Origin: Pantanalinema sp.
Lineage (GTDB): Bacteria; Cyanobacteriota; Sericytochromatia; S15B-MN24; UBA4093
Direction: 5' to 3'
Assembly (NCBI GenBank): GCA_036704125.1
Contig: DATNQI010000017.1
Span: 1-64,000, forward strand
Length of the DNA stretch: 64,000 nt
A program made the translations under genes and the position numbers. The notes beneath the pieces are model-generated. The model was not told the DNA's origin. It did not search any database and worked only from the letters and a program-made list of their open reading frames with translations. Within the stretch, counting starts at the first letter, position 1; every line of letters begins with the position of its first letter. Positions 39,704 through 49,310 of the stretch are shown here, in pieces.

Positions 39704-39713
39704 GAAGGGGCTC

Positions 39714-41543
<1,830 letters not shown>

Positions 41544-41697
41544 TGCTGATTCTTACCCATTCCTTGATAACAGCTTCGGAGGCGATCCTCCACCCAACCG
41601 ACCCAAAAATTCTACACGAGGCGCCCCCGGTGGGCAACGCCGCCCGCTCCCGTCCCGGTCCCCTTCGGGCGGGGGGACGGGCGATCTTCAACCTTGC

Positions 41698-41726
41698 TTT
41701 ACTTCTTCTTAATTTAAGATTAATAT
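41698..41726 (+). promoter_or_regulatory. promoter of the UbiA-family gene (TTTACT-N17-TAATAT)
   Basis: TTTACT at 41698-41703 and TAATAT at 41721-41726, 17 bp apart. The spacer carries CTTAATTT at 41708-41715, at the same register as in the lytic transglycosylase promoter. Confidence 0.6.
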
Positions 41727-41778
41727 TGCCTTCATCGAGGCGCTCGATGGGGAGCGCTGCCGACCAGAGGAGACGCCC

Positions 41779-42732
41779 ATGCAGCTGAGGTCCTTTCCGG
41801 TGCTCGATCGTCCCGCGGCCATGCCCGCCGAGCGCGAGGCCGCGCTCCCGGCACGAGAGGCGCCGTCGTGGGTGAAGGTGCTCAAGCTGGTGCAGCCGTA
41901 CCGGGGGCTGACGTCGATGGTCGCGCTCGCCTGCGGGGCGGCCATGGCCGGCGGGGATCTGCTCTCGCCCCATCGCCTGCCGACCCTCGCCATCGCGATG
42001 ATCCTGGTCGGCCCGCTGCTCAACGGGGCGGGGCACGCCATCAACGCCTACTTCGATCGCCACCTCCCTGGCTTCGCCGAGCGCCGCCTCGAGGCCCCTA
42101 CGCGCCTGACCTCGGACGGCATCGTCGCCACCATCGGCATCCTCTGCCTCCTTTCACTTGTTCTCGCCCACCAGCTGGGGGCCTTCGCCTTCAACGTCAC
42201 GGGCCTGACCCTCGCGATCCACTTCGCCCTCAACGCGCCCCCCCTCAGCCTGAGGCGCCAGAGCTGGTGGAACGGCCTGTTCTTCGGTATCGTCTCGGTC
42301 GCCGGCCCCTGGGTGCTCGGAGTTACCCTGGAAGGGAGCGTCACCCAGAGCGCGGTGGAGCTCGCCGCCATCTTCTCGTTCGGGGCCGTCGGCCTTCACC
42401 TGCTGGACACCCTTCACCAGGGCGAGGGGGAGCGCCGCGCCGGCCTCCAGACCCTGGCCGCGGTGTTCGGGCCCGAGGTGGGCGCCGGCATCGCCGCCCT
42501 GATCATCAACACCAGCTTGCTCGGGGCCGCCATCGCCTGCGCGGGCGCCCAGGTCATGCACGCCGCGCTGGGGATCGCGCTGACCATGCTGGCGCAAGTC
42601 ACCCTTCAGTTCGTCGGTTTCCGCCAGAGCGCGGGCAAGCGCGAGGCCTTCGCCGTGATGAGCTTCGTGCTGTACATGGGGGCCATGGCCCTTGCCGCAT
42701 CCGCCCTGGGGCAACAGGTCCTCGAGCTCTGA
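41779..42732 (+). CDS. UbiA-superfamily prenyltransferase-like membrane protein (chlorophyll-synthase-like)
   Basis: 317 residues with about eight or nine membrane helices. Layout follows UbiA proteins of the ChlG/BchG type. The first motif reads NAYFDRHLPG: Asn and the first Asp are kept but the second Asp (NxxxDxxxD) is replaced. The second motif region reads LDTLHQGEGERRAGLQ, then TLAAVFGPE, matching the ChlG pattern (EGD.. .G..TL...FG) with changes. Substrate and even activity are uncertain. It has its own promoter, a 12-bp-class terminator follows, and no chlorophyll genes are present. It may act on haem, a quinone or another prenyl acceptor. Confidence 0.7.
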   Translation: MQLRSFPVLDRPAAMPAEREAALPAREAPSWVKVLKLVQPYRGLTSMVALACGAAMAGGDLLSPHRLPTLAIAMILVGPLLNGAGHAINAYFDRHLPGFAERRLEAPTRLTSDGIVATIGILCLLSLVLAHQLGAFAFNVTGLTLAIHFALNAPPLSLRRQSWWNGLFFGIVSVAGPWVLGVTLEGSVTQSAVELAAIFSFGAVGLHLLDTLHQGEGERRAGLQTLAAVFGPEVGAGIAALIINTSLLGAAIACAGAQVMHAALGIALTMLAQVTLQFVGFRQSAGKREAFAVMSFVLYMGAMALAASALGQQVLEL

Positions 42733-42753
42733 TTTTTCGTGTTACGCATTGTG

Positions 42754-42785
42754 AAGCACCGACTCCGAGGGGTCGGTGCTTTTCT
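42754..42785 (+). terminator. Rho-independent terminator after the UbiA-family gene
   Basis: 10-bp stem (42754-42763 with 42772-42781) followed by TTTCTCC. Confidence 0.7.
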
Positions 42786-42803
42786 CCGTTTCTTGGCCTT
42801 GGG

Positions 42804-42832
42804 TTTACACGGACTTAATTTTGAGTTAATAT
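42804..42832 (+). promoter_or_regulatory. promoter of the lytic transglycosylase gene (TTTACA-N17-TAATAT)
   Basis: TTTACA at 42804-42809 and TAATAT at 42827-42832, 17 bp apart, with CTTAATTT in the spacer at 42814-42821. Confidence 0.6.
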
Positions 42833-42909
42833 AAGTTCACCAATTATCCGACCGAGTGAGGCGCAGTTCATAAACTGTTGGCTTCGGGTCGGTGAAAGGG
42901 GGAACAACC

Positions 42910-43590
42910 TTGAACGCTACGCTGGAGGATACGTCGCTCCAACTCCCGCGGGTCGCCCTGCCCCGCACCACCCTTGCCGCCTGGGTCTTGCTGCTGTGCG
43001 CGGGATCCGGCTGGGTGATCGGGTCGAGTCCGTCGACCCTTTCTGCACCCCTTGTCGCCAAGCGACAGCCGGTGGAGGCGCAGCCGGCAAGCGCCGTGAG
43101 GCCCGCGCCGACGTCGCGCGGTCCACGGCAGTCGCGCCCCGTCCTGCCGACGGCGGACGGCCCGAGCTACCCCTACTACAAGCAGATCCAGGCGGTCGCC
43201 AAGAAGCACCGCGTCGCCCCCGAGCTCATCGCCGGCATCGTGCGGATCGAGAGCAACTTCGATCGCTACTGCGTCAGCCCGGTGGGGGCGGTGGGTCTGA
43301 TGCAGCTGATGCCCTCCACCGCGCGGGGCGTGGCGCGGTCCATGGGCCTGAGCCACTACGACCTGTACGACCCCGAGACGAACCTCGAGCTCGGCACCCG
43401 GTACATGACCATGCTGCTCAGCGAGTTCGACGGGCACATCCCCACCGCCCTGAGCTTCTACAACGCGGGCCGTCGAGGGATCGTCAGCCGCGGCGTCTAC
43501 CGCAACCGCCGCTACATCCGGATCGTGATGGACAACTACTGGGACTACGTCCGCAACCAGCCCGAGGCGATCGCCGGGCGCAGGTTCTAG
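42910..43590 (+). CDS. SLT-domain lytic transglycosylase
   Basis: 226 residues from the TTG at 42910 (AAAGGGGG upstream); a GTG at 42892 is the alternative. An N-terminal membrane anchor (about 25-45) and a Pro-rich linker lead to the SLT domain (about 95-215). The catalytic Glu is in GIVRIESNFDRY, followed by SPVGAVGLMQLMP and the ALSFYNAG motif. It cleaves peptidoglycan with 1,6-anhydro product. Convergent with the BON gene, 4 bp apart. It shares its promoter design with the UbiA-family gene. Confidence 0.92.
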   Translation: MNATLEDTSLQLPRVALPRTTLAAWVLLLCAGSGWVIGSSPSTLSAPLVAKRQPVEAQPASAVRPAPTSRGPRQSRPVLPTADGPSYPYYKQIQAVAKKHRVAPELIAGIVRIESNFDRYCVSPVGAVGLMQLMPSTARGVARSMGLSHYDLYDPETNLELGTRYMTMLLSEFDGHIPTALSFYNAGRRGIVSRGVYRNRRYIRIVMDNYWDYVRNQPEAIAGRRF

Positions 43591-43594
43591 GGCG

Positions 43595-43915
43595 TCACGT
43601 CGCCCGGGTGCCTGCGATCGAGAGCAGGTTGTGCACGTCGATGACGCTCGGCACGTCGTAGGCGAGCTCGGCTGCTAGCCGCTTGAAGTCCTTGCCCTCG
43701 ACCTGGCCGCTGAGCGTGACGACCCCGTTCAGCACCGTCACGCTCAGCTTGTCGAGCGCGATCGCGCCCTGGCCCGCGATGGCCTCGCGCACCTGCTGGG
43801 CGATCTCCTCGTCGGTCCGGAAGTCGAGCCGATCGGCGCGGTTGTCCACCCCGTCGATGTAGCTGGCGGCCGCGGTGAAGCTGCCGCATGTCGGGCAGAA
43901 GCCGTGCTTGATCAT
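43595..43915 (-). CDS. small BON-domain protein with N-terminal CxxC
   Basis: 106 residues from the ATG at 43915 with AGGAGGGGG upstream. A short N-terminus carries one CPTCG knuckle. The BON domain (about 35-105) has REAIAGQGAI, LSVTVLNGVVTLSGQV and the ending VHNLL. BON domains bind lipid or hydrophobic ligands and are common in envelope proteins, but no signal peptide is seen here. A cytosolic role with a metal or redox site is possible. Confidence 0.8.
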   Translation of the reverse strand: MIKHGFCPTCGSFTAAASYIDGVDNRADRLDFRTDEEIAQQVREAIAGQGAIALDKLSVTVLNGVVTLSGQVEGKDFKRLAAELAYDVPSVIDVHNLLSIAGTRAT

Positions 43916-44014
43916 CTCGCCCCCTCCTGTACCTCGGCGCGCCGTGGATCGTATCAAGGGGAAGCGCCGAGGCCAACAGGGGGGCGGGACTCCCAGGGCG
44001 ATCGTCGCCTGAAG

Positions 44015-44051
44015 GCGCGAGGCGCCCGGCCATCGGCCGGGCGCCTCGCGC
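44015..44051 (-). terminator. 17-bp perfect hairpin after the 53-aa gene
   Basis: Arms 44015-44031 and 44035-44051 with a 3-nt loop, 20 bp past the small gene's stop. Confidence 0.65.
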
Positions 44052-44073
44052 GATTCCGCCTTGGAGAGGAGGG

Positions 44074-44235
44074 CTAGTGGTGAGTGACGGTCACTTCCGT
44101 CTGGCTGGAGACGCCGAACTCGAGCTCCAGGTAGGTCATCATGCAGGCGACGGCCTCTTCGCGAGAGGCGGCCTTGAAGCAGTGGTTGAGGACCACGTCC
44201 GCATCGTACGACACCGAAATCCAGTAGCTCTGCAT
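44074..44235 (-). CDS. 53-residue protein of unknown function
   Basis: Begins MQSYWISVSYD and ends TEVTVTHH, with two Cys (NHCF and ACMM). An excellent GGAAGGAGT lies upstream of the ATG at 44235, and a 17-bp hairpin follows. The frame keeps a normal codon pattern (G/C third positions). No family recognised. The short length and strand-helix-strand pattern could fit a small binding domain, but no function can be given. Confidence 0.65.
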   Translation of the reverse strand: MQSYWISVSYDADVVLNHCFKAASREEAVACMMTYLELEFGVSSQTEVTVTHH

Positions 44236-44446
44236 CTTGGCACTCCTTCCAGGTCGCCTCGCGCCGGGGCGCTGCTCGGGCGTCTACCCACCCGATCCTT
44301 ATCGCGCCCGGCGTACCGACCTGACTTATCCCCGGATTAACCTGGCGTAAAGCTTAGGCGAAGCCGGAGAGGCTCGACGGTTTACAGGGCGCCGCCTTGC
44401 CGCTAGTGTTTGGTTGGGAGGGGACGCCCCCTTCGAAAGGAGCGCC

Positions 44447-44644
44447 ATGATCACCGACGACGAGATCCACCGCATCAACCACCTGGCCCGCAAGGCCAAG
44501 GCCGAAGGCCTGAGCGAGGAAGAGCGGGCCGAGCAGCATGCGCTGCGCATGCGCTACGTGGCGGCGGTCAAGCGGAGCCTGAGGGGTCACCTGGACCACA
44601 TCCGGCCCGAGATGGCGCAAAGCGAGCAAGCGCCGCCTGCCTAG
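44447..44644 (+). CDS. DUF896 (YnzC/UPF0291-like) protein
   Basis: 65 residues from the ATG at 44447 with AAAGGAG upstream. It begins ITDDEIHRINHLARKAKAEGLSEEE, of which RINHLARKAK and EGLSEEE match the DUF896 family, and continues QHALRMRYVAAVKRSLRGHLD. Members are small helical cytosolic proteins linked with the SOS response in Bacillus; the function is not known. A longer frame from 44414 has no matching start region. Confidence 0.85.
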   Translation: MITDDEIHRINHLARKAKAEGLSEEERAEQHALRMRYVAAVKRSLRGHLDHIRPEMAQSEQAPPA

Positions 44645-44731
44645 CCTCGGCGGGTGTGCTAAGATACCCGCGACCCTGAAGCGCATCAGGGCGTATGGTC
44701 GCCGGGAGAGCCTTTCGAGAGGGGTGCCGCC

Positions 44732-45100
44732 ATGCAGGCAGTCGCACATTTCAGGGAGAAGCTCGAAGCGGAGCGGGAGCGTCTGAGGCGCCAGTTCACC
44801 TGGGTGTCCGAGGAGGCGACCGGCCTGGAGCGCTCGGTCCAGGACGCCATGCCCGACTCCGGGGACGAGGAGATCGCGGACTCGGCCACCAACACCTACA
44901 CCCAGGAGCTCGACGCCGCCCTGGCGCGCAGGGCCCTTGATCGCCTCAGCGCCGTGGAGGCCGCCCTGCAGCGGATCCAGGTCGGCCAGTACGGGGCCTG
45001 CGTCCATTGCGGCAAGCAAATCGCCGAGGGTCGCCTCGAGACCTTGCCCTGGGCCCCCTACTGCATGACCTGCGCCCAGGAGCTGGAGGTGCTCGACTGA
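44732..45100 (+). CDS. DksA/TraR-type zinc-finger protein
   Basis: 122 residues. A coiled-coil N-terminal part (about 1-75) with acidic turn residues (DSGDEEIADSA) leads to a C4 zinc finger CVHC...YCMTC with 17 residues between the pairs. DksA-type proteins bind RNA polymerase through the secondary channel and work with ppGpp. The tip motif of E. coli DksA (DxxDxA) is only roughly present, so a YteA/TraR-like role is also possible. It stands alone with a TAAGAT -10-like box upstream. Confidence 0.85.
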   Translation: MQAVAHFREKLEAERERLRRQFTWVSEEATGLERSVQDAMPDSGDEEIADSATNTYTQELDAALARRALDRLSAVEAALQRIQVGQYGACVHCGKQIAEGRLETLPWAPYCMTCAQELEVLD

Positions 45101-45197
45101 AAGCCTGCGCGTAGCGTCAGGGGGGGCATCGGTGCTATGATCGGGGCTTCAAGCCCTCGTACGACGTCATTTCGATCCCCTTGATGGAGGTTTTTCC

Positions 45198-46295
45198 TTG
45201 CTACGCGCCGGTATCGTCGGCCTTCCGAACGTCGGGAAGTCGACCCTCTTCAACGCCCTGACTCGCGCCGGAGCCATGGCGGCCAACTATCCGTTCTGCA
45301 CCATCGACCCCAACGTCGGCATCGTCACGGTCCCCGACGAGCGCCTGGGCGTGCTGCAGGGCATCGTCAAGACCACGACCGTCATCCCGACCGCCATCGA
45401 GTTCGTGGACATCGCGGGGCTGGTGCGCGGCGCGAGCAAGGGCGAGGGTCTCGGCAACCAGTTCCTCGCCCACATCCGCGAGGTGGACGCCATCGTGCAC
45501 GTGGTGCGCTGCTTCGAGGACGACAACATCACCCACGTGGACGGGGGGGTCGATCCCATCCGGGACATCGAGACCATCAACCTGGAGCTCGCGCTCGCGG
45601 ATCTGGCCACCGTTGAGAAGATGCTGGATCGCAACCGCAAGATGGCCAAGACCGGCAACAAGGAAGCCCAGGCGATCATGGACGTGCTCGAGCCGATCCG
45701 GCTGGTGCTCGACCAGGGCAAGTGGGCCCGCACCGTCGAGCTCACGGACGAGCAGCAGGCGACCCTCAGGACCATCCCGCTCCTGACCAGCAAGCCCGTC
45801 ATCTTCGCCGCGAACGTGGCCGAGGGCGACCTGGCCAACGCCGACGCGCTGCCCCTGGTCCAGAAGGTCAAGGAGTACGCCAAGGCCGAGAACGCCGAGT
45901 GCGTCAGCATCTCGGCCCAGATCGAGGCGGAGCTCTCGACCCTCAGCCCCGAGGAGGCCGCCGAGTACCTCGCGGACCTGGGCGTCAGCGAGTCGGGGCT
46001 CAGCAAGCTCATCAGCTCGACCTACCGGATCCTCGACCTCATCACCTACTTCACCGCGGGCGTCAAGGAGGTCCGCGCATGGACCATCACCAAGGGCACT
46101 CTCGCCCCCGGGGCCGCGGGCGTCATCCACTCCGACTTCGAGCGCGGCTTCATCCGCGCCGAGGTGACGGCCTACGGTGATCTCGTCACCGTCGGATCCG
46201 AGTCGGCCGCCAAGGAGAAGGGTCTCCTGCGCCTCGAGGGCAAGGCCTACGAGGTCAAGGACGGCGACGTGATGCATTTCCGCTTCAACGTGTAA
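45198..46295 (+). CDS. ychF: redox-regulated ATPase / GTPase-like YchF
   Basis: 365 residues, OBG-family P-loop protein that prefers ATP. G1 is GLPNVGKST, G3 is DIAGLVRGASKGEGLG, and the G4-like FAANVAE replaces NKxD. The C-terminal TGS domain (about 280-365) ends LRLEGKAYEVKDGDVMHFRFNV, of which KDGDVMHFRFNV is the universal tail. The start is TTG at 45198, with GGAGG eight bases upstream. It lies 9 bp upstream of yebC, so the two form an operon. Confidence 0.96.
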   Translation: MLRAGIVGLPNVGKSTLFNALTRAGAMAANYPFCTIDPNVGIVTVPDERLGVLQGIVKTTTVIPTAIEFVDIAGLVRGASKGEGLGNQFLAHIREVDAIVHVVRCFEDDNITHVDGGVDPIRDIETINLELALADLATVEKMLDRNRKMAKTGNKEAQAIMDVLEPIRLVLDQGKWARTVELTDEQQATLRTIPLLTSKPVIFAANVAEGDLANADALPLVQKVKEYAKAENAECVSISAQIEAELSTLSPEEAAEYLADLGVSESGLSKLISSTYRILDLITYFTAGVKEVRAWTITKGTLAPGAAGVIHSDFERGFIRAEVTAYGDLVTVGSESAAKEKGLLRLEGKAYEVKDGDVMHFRFNV

Positions 46296-46304
46296 GAGGG
46301 ACGT

Positions 46305-47060
46305 ATGGGACGCAAGTGGGAGAACATCAAACGCTCTAAGGGCAAGCTGGACTCGGCCCGCAGCACGGTTTTTGCCCGGATCTCGCGCGAGATCATCGTC
46401 GCGGCGCGCCAGGGCGGGGGGGACCCGGCTGGCAACTTCCGCCTGCGCCAGGCGATCGAGCGGGCGAAGGTGTCCGGCTTGCCGAACGACAACATCGCGC
46501 GGGCAATCCGGAAGGGCACGGGAGAGGACGCCTCGGAGGTCCTCGATGAGATCACTTACGAGGGCTACGGCCCGGGCGGCGTGGCCGTGATCGTGGAGGC
46601 CATGACCGAGAACCGCAACCGCACCGCAGCCGACGTCCGCGCGGCGTTCAACAAGGCGGGCGGGAACATGGGCGAGATCGGTTGCGTGGGCTGGATGTTC
46701 CGCCGCGTCGGCGTGGTGGTGGTTCCGAACGAGGATGGGACGCGTTCCGAGGAGGACCTTCTCCTCCTGGCCGCCGATGCCGGCGCCGAGGACCTCCGGA
46801 CGGAGGACGGCGAGATCGTCATCGAATGTCCCCCTGAGGCCCTCGAAGCGGTCACGGAGGCTCTCAGCGCTGCCAAAGTCACCATCGCCAGCGCTGACGT
46901 CTCCCTTGTCCCCACCAACAGCGTCATCGTCGAGGACCACGACATCGCCAAGAAGCTTGTCAAGCTTATGAACGCCCTGGACGACCTGGCGGATGTTCAG
47001 AACGTGACAACAAACTTTGATCTTCCGGAAGAGTTGATGGCGGAGCTCGCGCACGCATAG
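46305..47060 (+). CDS. YebC/PmpR-family (TACO1-like) translation/transcription factor
   Basis: 251 residues. It begins MGRKWENIKRSKGKLDSARS, a family signature, with IEIVAARQGG-like GGDPAGNFRLR and GLPNDNIARAI. Family members help translate proline stretches or act as DNA-binding regulators; which role applies is open. It follows ychF by 9 bp and ends in a terminator at 47120-47149. Confidence 0.94.
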   Translation: MGRKWENIKRSKGKLDSARSTVFARISREIIVAARQGGGDPAGNFRLRQAIERAKVSGLPNDNIARAIRKGTGEDASEVLDEITYEGYGPGGVAVIVEAMTENRNRTAADVRAAFNKAGGNMGEIGCVGWMFRRVGVVVVPNEDGTRSEEDLLLLAADAGAEDLRTEDGEIVIECPPEALEAVTEALSAAKVTIASADVSLVPTNSVIVEDHDIAKKLVKLMNALDDLADVQNVTTNFDLPEELMAELAHA

Positions 47061-47119
47061 CACCTCGCCGTCTCTGGCCCTCGGATGTCGAGGGCAATTG
47101 CACCCATTCCACAATGGTC

Positions 47120-47149
47120 TAGCCACACCGCCAGGTGTGGCTATTCTTT
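47120..47149 (+). terminator. Rho-independent terminator after yebC
   Basis: 10-bp stem (47120-47129 with 47134-47143), GCCA loop, followed by TTCTTT. Confidence 0.75.
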
Positions 47150-47245
47150 CCTTCAGTCGGATTCAGCGTCTAACATGAGGGATCTCACCCCTTCTACGCC
47201 CCCCGGGTATCAGGTGGTAACATGGGCCTCTGGAAGGATTGCTTG

Positions 47246-48283
47246 ATGCCACGTGAGTTTCTGCTATCAAACAAATCGAGCATCCGACTCCACGCGATCC
47301 TCGAACAGTCGCTGAGTGAGACGGGGGCTCTTGGAGCCACCCTTGCCCTGCTGGTTGATGGCAATGTCATGTTCAGGGCGGGGCTTGGCGGGCTGGCAGA
47401 CCAACCCGACGCCAAGTTCTATGCCTACAGCGTCACCAAGTCGGTCTTGGCCGCGCTCGTGCTGCAATTAGCAGAAGCGGGCCGCCTCGATCTCGAGCGC
47501 CCCATCCGCACCTGGCTTCCCGAAGTACAGGTCCGAACCCCCATTACCTTGCGCCAGTTGCTCAACCATACAGGTGGAATGCCGGATTACGGCGGGATAT
47601 CGAGCTACCAACAGGCGGTTCGGAGATCACCGGAGACGGCCTGGAAGCCGAGCCGTTACATGGAGTTGCTTTCGGATGCAACGCTCTTGTTTGCGCCGGG
47701 GCAGGGCTGGAGCTATTCGAACCTCGGATACATGCTCATCAGCCGGGTCATCGAGGCGGTTGGCGGCCTTACCCCTGACGAGAGCCTGGCTTCCCGGATC
47801 GCTGCTCCCCTCGGCCTGACCGAGACGCGATTTGTTTCTAGCCGTGCCGATGCCATGGACTTGACCCCCGGGTTTGAGGGAAGCCCCGGCCGAGAGAACA
47901 TCATCGCTCGCTACGATCCAGGCTGGGTAGCCCACGGGGTTGTTCGCTCGACCGCCCTGGAGCTTGCCAGGCTCATGGAGGGAGTGACAGGTGGTCGCTT
48001 CCTGGGTGAATTTTGGCTGGGGCAGATGCTCTCAGCGGTCCCAGTTCCAGGGGCGATTTCCATGGGACGAGACCCTGGCTATGGGCTCGGTCTGATGGCC
48101 GAGACCATGCCATTTGGCCGGGTCGTCGGTCACAACGGGGAAGGACCGGGATATTCGGTTGCGTGTTGGTCCTTGACCGCAGGGGGGCATCGGCTCGTAG
48201 GCGCTTGTCTGGTCAACCAATCGATTCCAAATGCTGCCCAGACCCTGCTCTTCAGGGCGTTTTCCGCCGTCCTGGGGGCCTAG
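47246..48283 (+). CDS. class C beta-lactamase-like serine hydrolase
   Basis: 345 residues from the ATG at 47246 with GGAAGG upstream. Penicillin-binding fold: nucleophile motif SVTK, second motif YSNLGY, and third motif HNGEG (in place of KTG). No signal peptide is seen, so a cytosolic esterase or peptidase-like role is as likely as beta-lactam hydrolysis. G+C is a little lower than in the core genes before it, and the segment 47-57 kb appears accessory. A short palindromic repeat follows at 48323-48374. Confidence 0.85.
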   Translation: MPREFLLSNKSSIRLHAILEQSLSETGALGATLALLVDGNVMFRAGLGGLADQPDAKFYAYSVTKSVLAALVLQLAEAGRLDLERPIRTWLPEVQVRTPITLRQLLNHTGGMPDYGGISSYQQAVRRSPETAWKPSRYMELLSDATLLFAPGQGWSYSNLGYMLISRVIEAVGGLTPDESLASRIAAPLGLTETRFVSSRADAMDLTPGFEGSPGRENIIARYDPGWVAHGVVRSTALELARLMEGVTGGRFLGEFWLGQMLSAVPVPGAISMGRDPGYGLGLMAETMPFGRVVGHNGEGPGYSVACWSLTAGGHRLVGACLVNQSIPNAAQTLLFRAFSAVLGA

Positions 48284-48322
48284 TGCGACCGGGCGCCGTG
48301 TGTGATAGCGCCCACTCGAAGG

Positions 48323-48374
48323 CTTGAACGGCGTGAGAGTGCGTCGTCATGTATTTTTGATTCAACGTCTAAGC
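48323..48374 (+). repeat. dispersed palindromic repeat, copy A
   Basis: Aligns without gaps to copy B at 56088-56139 at about 36 of 52 positions, sharing CTTGAACG, AGTGCG, CATG and CAACGT blocks. It can fold with G-T pairs. Confidence 0.4.
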
Positions 48375-48489
48375 GCAACGAATCACACCAAGCAGCTCCC
48401 GGGATTTCCTGGGGGCCGCTCTTCGTTTGTTGTTTGATCCCGAGCATCCAGGAGGAGCTGTCGAGGGCCATGGCTGGCGCGGATCGTGG

Positions 48490-49164
48490 CTACGCCTTCT
48501 CGCGGCTCCGTTCGAGGCCGTCGAGGATGAGATCGAGCCCGAACATGAACTCATTGGCATAGGCGTAGCCGGGCTGCAGGACGTGTCCCAAGGCAAATTC
48601 GGTGAGGTGGGGGTACGCGCCGGCGGGCATGTGATCGAAGAAGGCCGCCAATTCTGCCTCAGGCACCTTCGTGGTGTCGAACGGTAAGCTCAGCTCTTGC
48701 AGCGCAAAGCCATAGAGGTAGGTGTCGATGGCCGAATACGCATGCGCGGTCATCTCCAGGGAGAAGCCAGCCTTTCGAAGAATCCCCAGGACCGCGTCGT
48801 GGTGACGGAACGTAGCGGGGCCCGGCTGGCGTCGCGACTCCATGAGCCCGATGGCCCAGGGGTGTCGCAAGAGCGCGGCACGGGCCGAGGTGGCCCGCTG
48901 GCGCATGGCCGTCCTCCAGTCTTGCTCCTCGGTGGGTAGGTCGATCTCGCTGAACACGACGTCGACCATGCCATCGAGGATCTCTTCCTTGTTGGCCACG
49001 TGGTAGTACAGCGACATGGCCTCCACCCCGAGCTGCTCCGCGAGTTTGCGCATCGAGAGCGAAGCGACGCCTTTCTCGTCGGCAAGTCGCACGGCTGTGC
49101 GCATGACCCGCTCCTTGTTCAAAGGGATGCGGGGCTCGGAGCCTGGATCAGTCTCTGCGGCCAT
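48490..49164 (-). CDS. TetR/AcrR-family repressor
   Basis: 224 residues from the ATG at 49164 with GAGGAG upstream. The N-terminal helix-turn-helix (about 12-60) reads [12 protein letters not shown] and [28 protein letters not shown], of which [15 protein letters not shown] is the recognition part. The C-terminal domain (about 75-224) resembles TetR_C proteins of the tetracycline-repressor-like branch. It is divergent from the MDR reductase gene, and both share the double palindrome at 49205-49237. Repression of itself and the reductase is the simplest reading. The inducer is not known. Confidence 0.9.
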   Translation of the reverse strand: MAAETDPGSEPRIPLNKERVMRTAVRLADEKGVASLSMRKLAEQLGVEAMSLYYHVANKEEILDGMVDVVFSEIDLPTEEQDWRTAMRQRATSARAALLRHPWAIGLMESRRQPGPATFRHHDAVLGILRKAGFSLEMTAHAYSAIDTYLYGFALQELSLPFDTTKVPEAELAAFFDHMPAGAYPHLTEFALGHVLQPGYAYANEFMFGLDLILDGLERSREKA

Positions 49165-49197
49165 GAATCTCCTCTTGGTTCCGAAGGGAATCCTATC

Positions 49198-49237
49198 TTG
49201 ACATCTTACACTGTAAGACCTAGTCTTACAGTGTAAG
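49198..49237. promoter_or_regulatory. divergent promoter with double-palindrome operator for the TetR/MDR pair
   Basis: TTGACA (49198-49203), 17 bp, TAGTCT (49221-49226) on the plus strand. Over it lies a perfect 15-bp inverted repeat, 49205-49219 with 49223-49237. Each arm contains its own palindrome, CTTACACTGTAAG and CTTACAGTGTAAG, 20 bp apart. Occupation would block the polymerase. Confidence 0.75.
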
Positions 49238-49310
49238 GTCGTCCGATGGGGCGGGGCCGATCCCACTGTCGGGGGGCTCTCAGCGCGCGAGCGAGGAAGG
49301 GGACAGCACC

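Noticed and set aside
41544-41778. Possible glmS ribozyme or riboswitch upstream of glmS.
   Set aside because: A GC hairpin exists at 41649-41681, but the ribozyme core was not recognisable and the region also serves the divergent gene.
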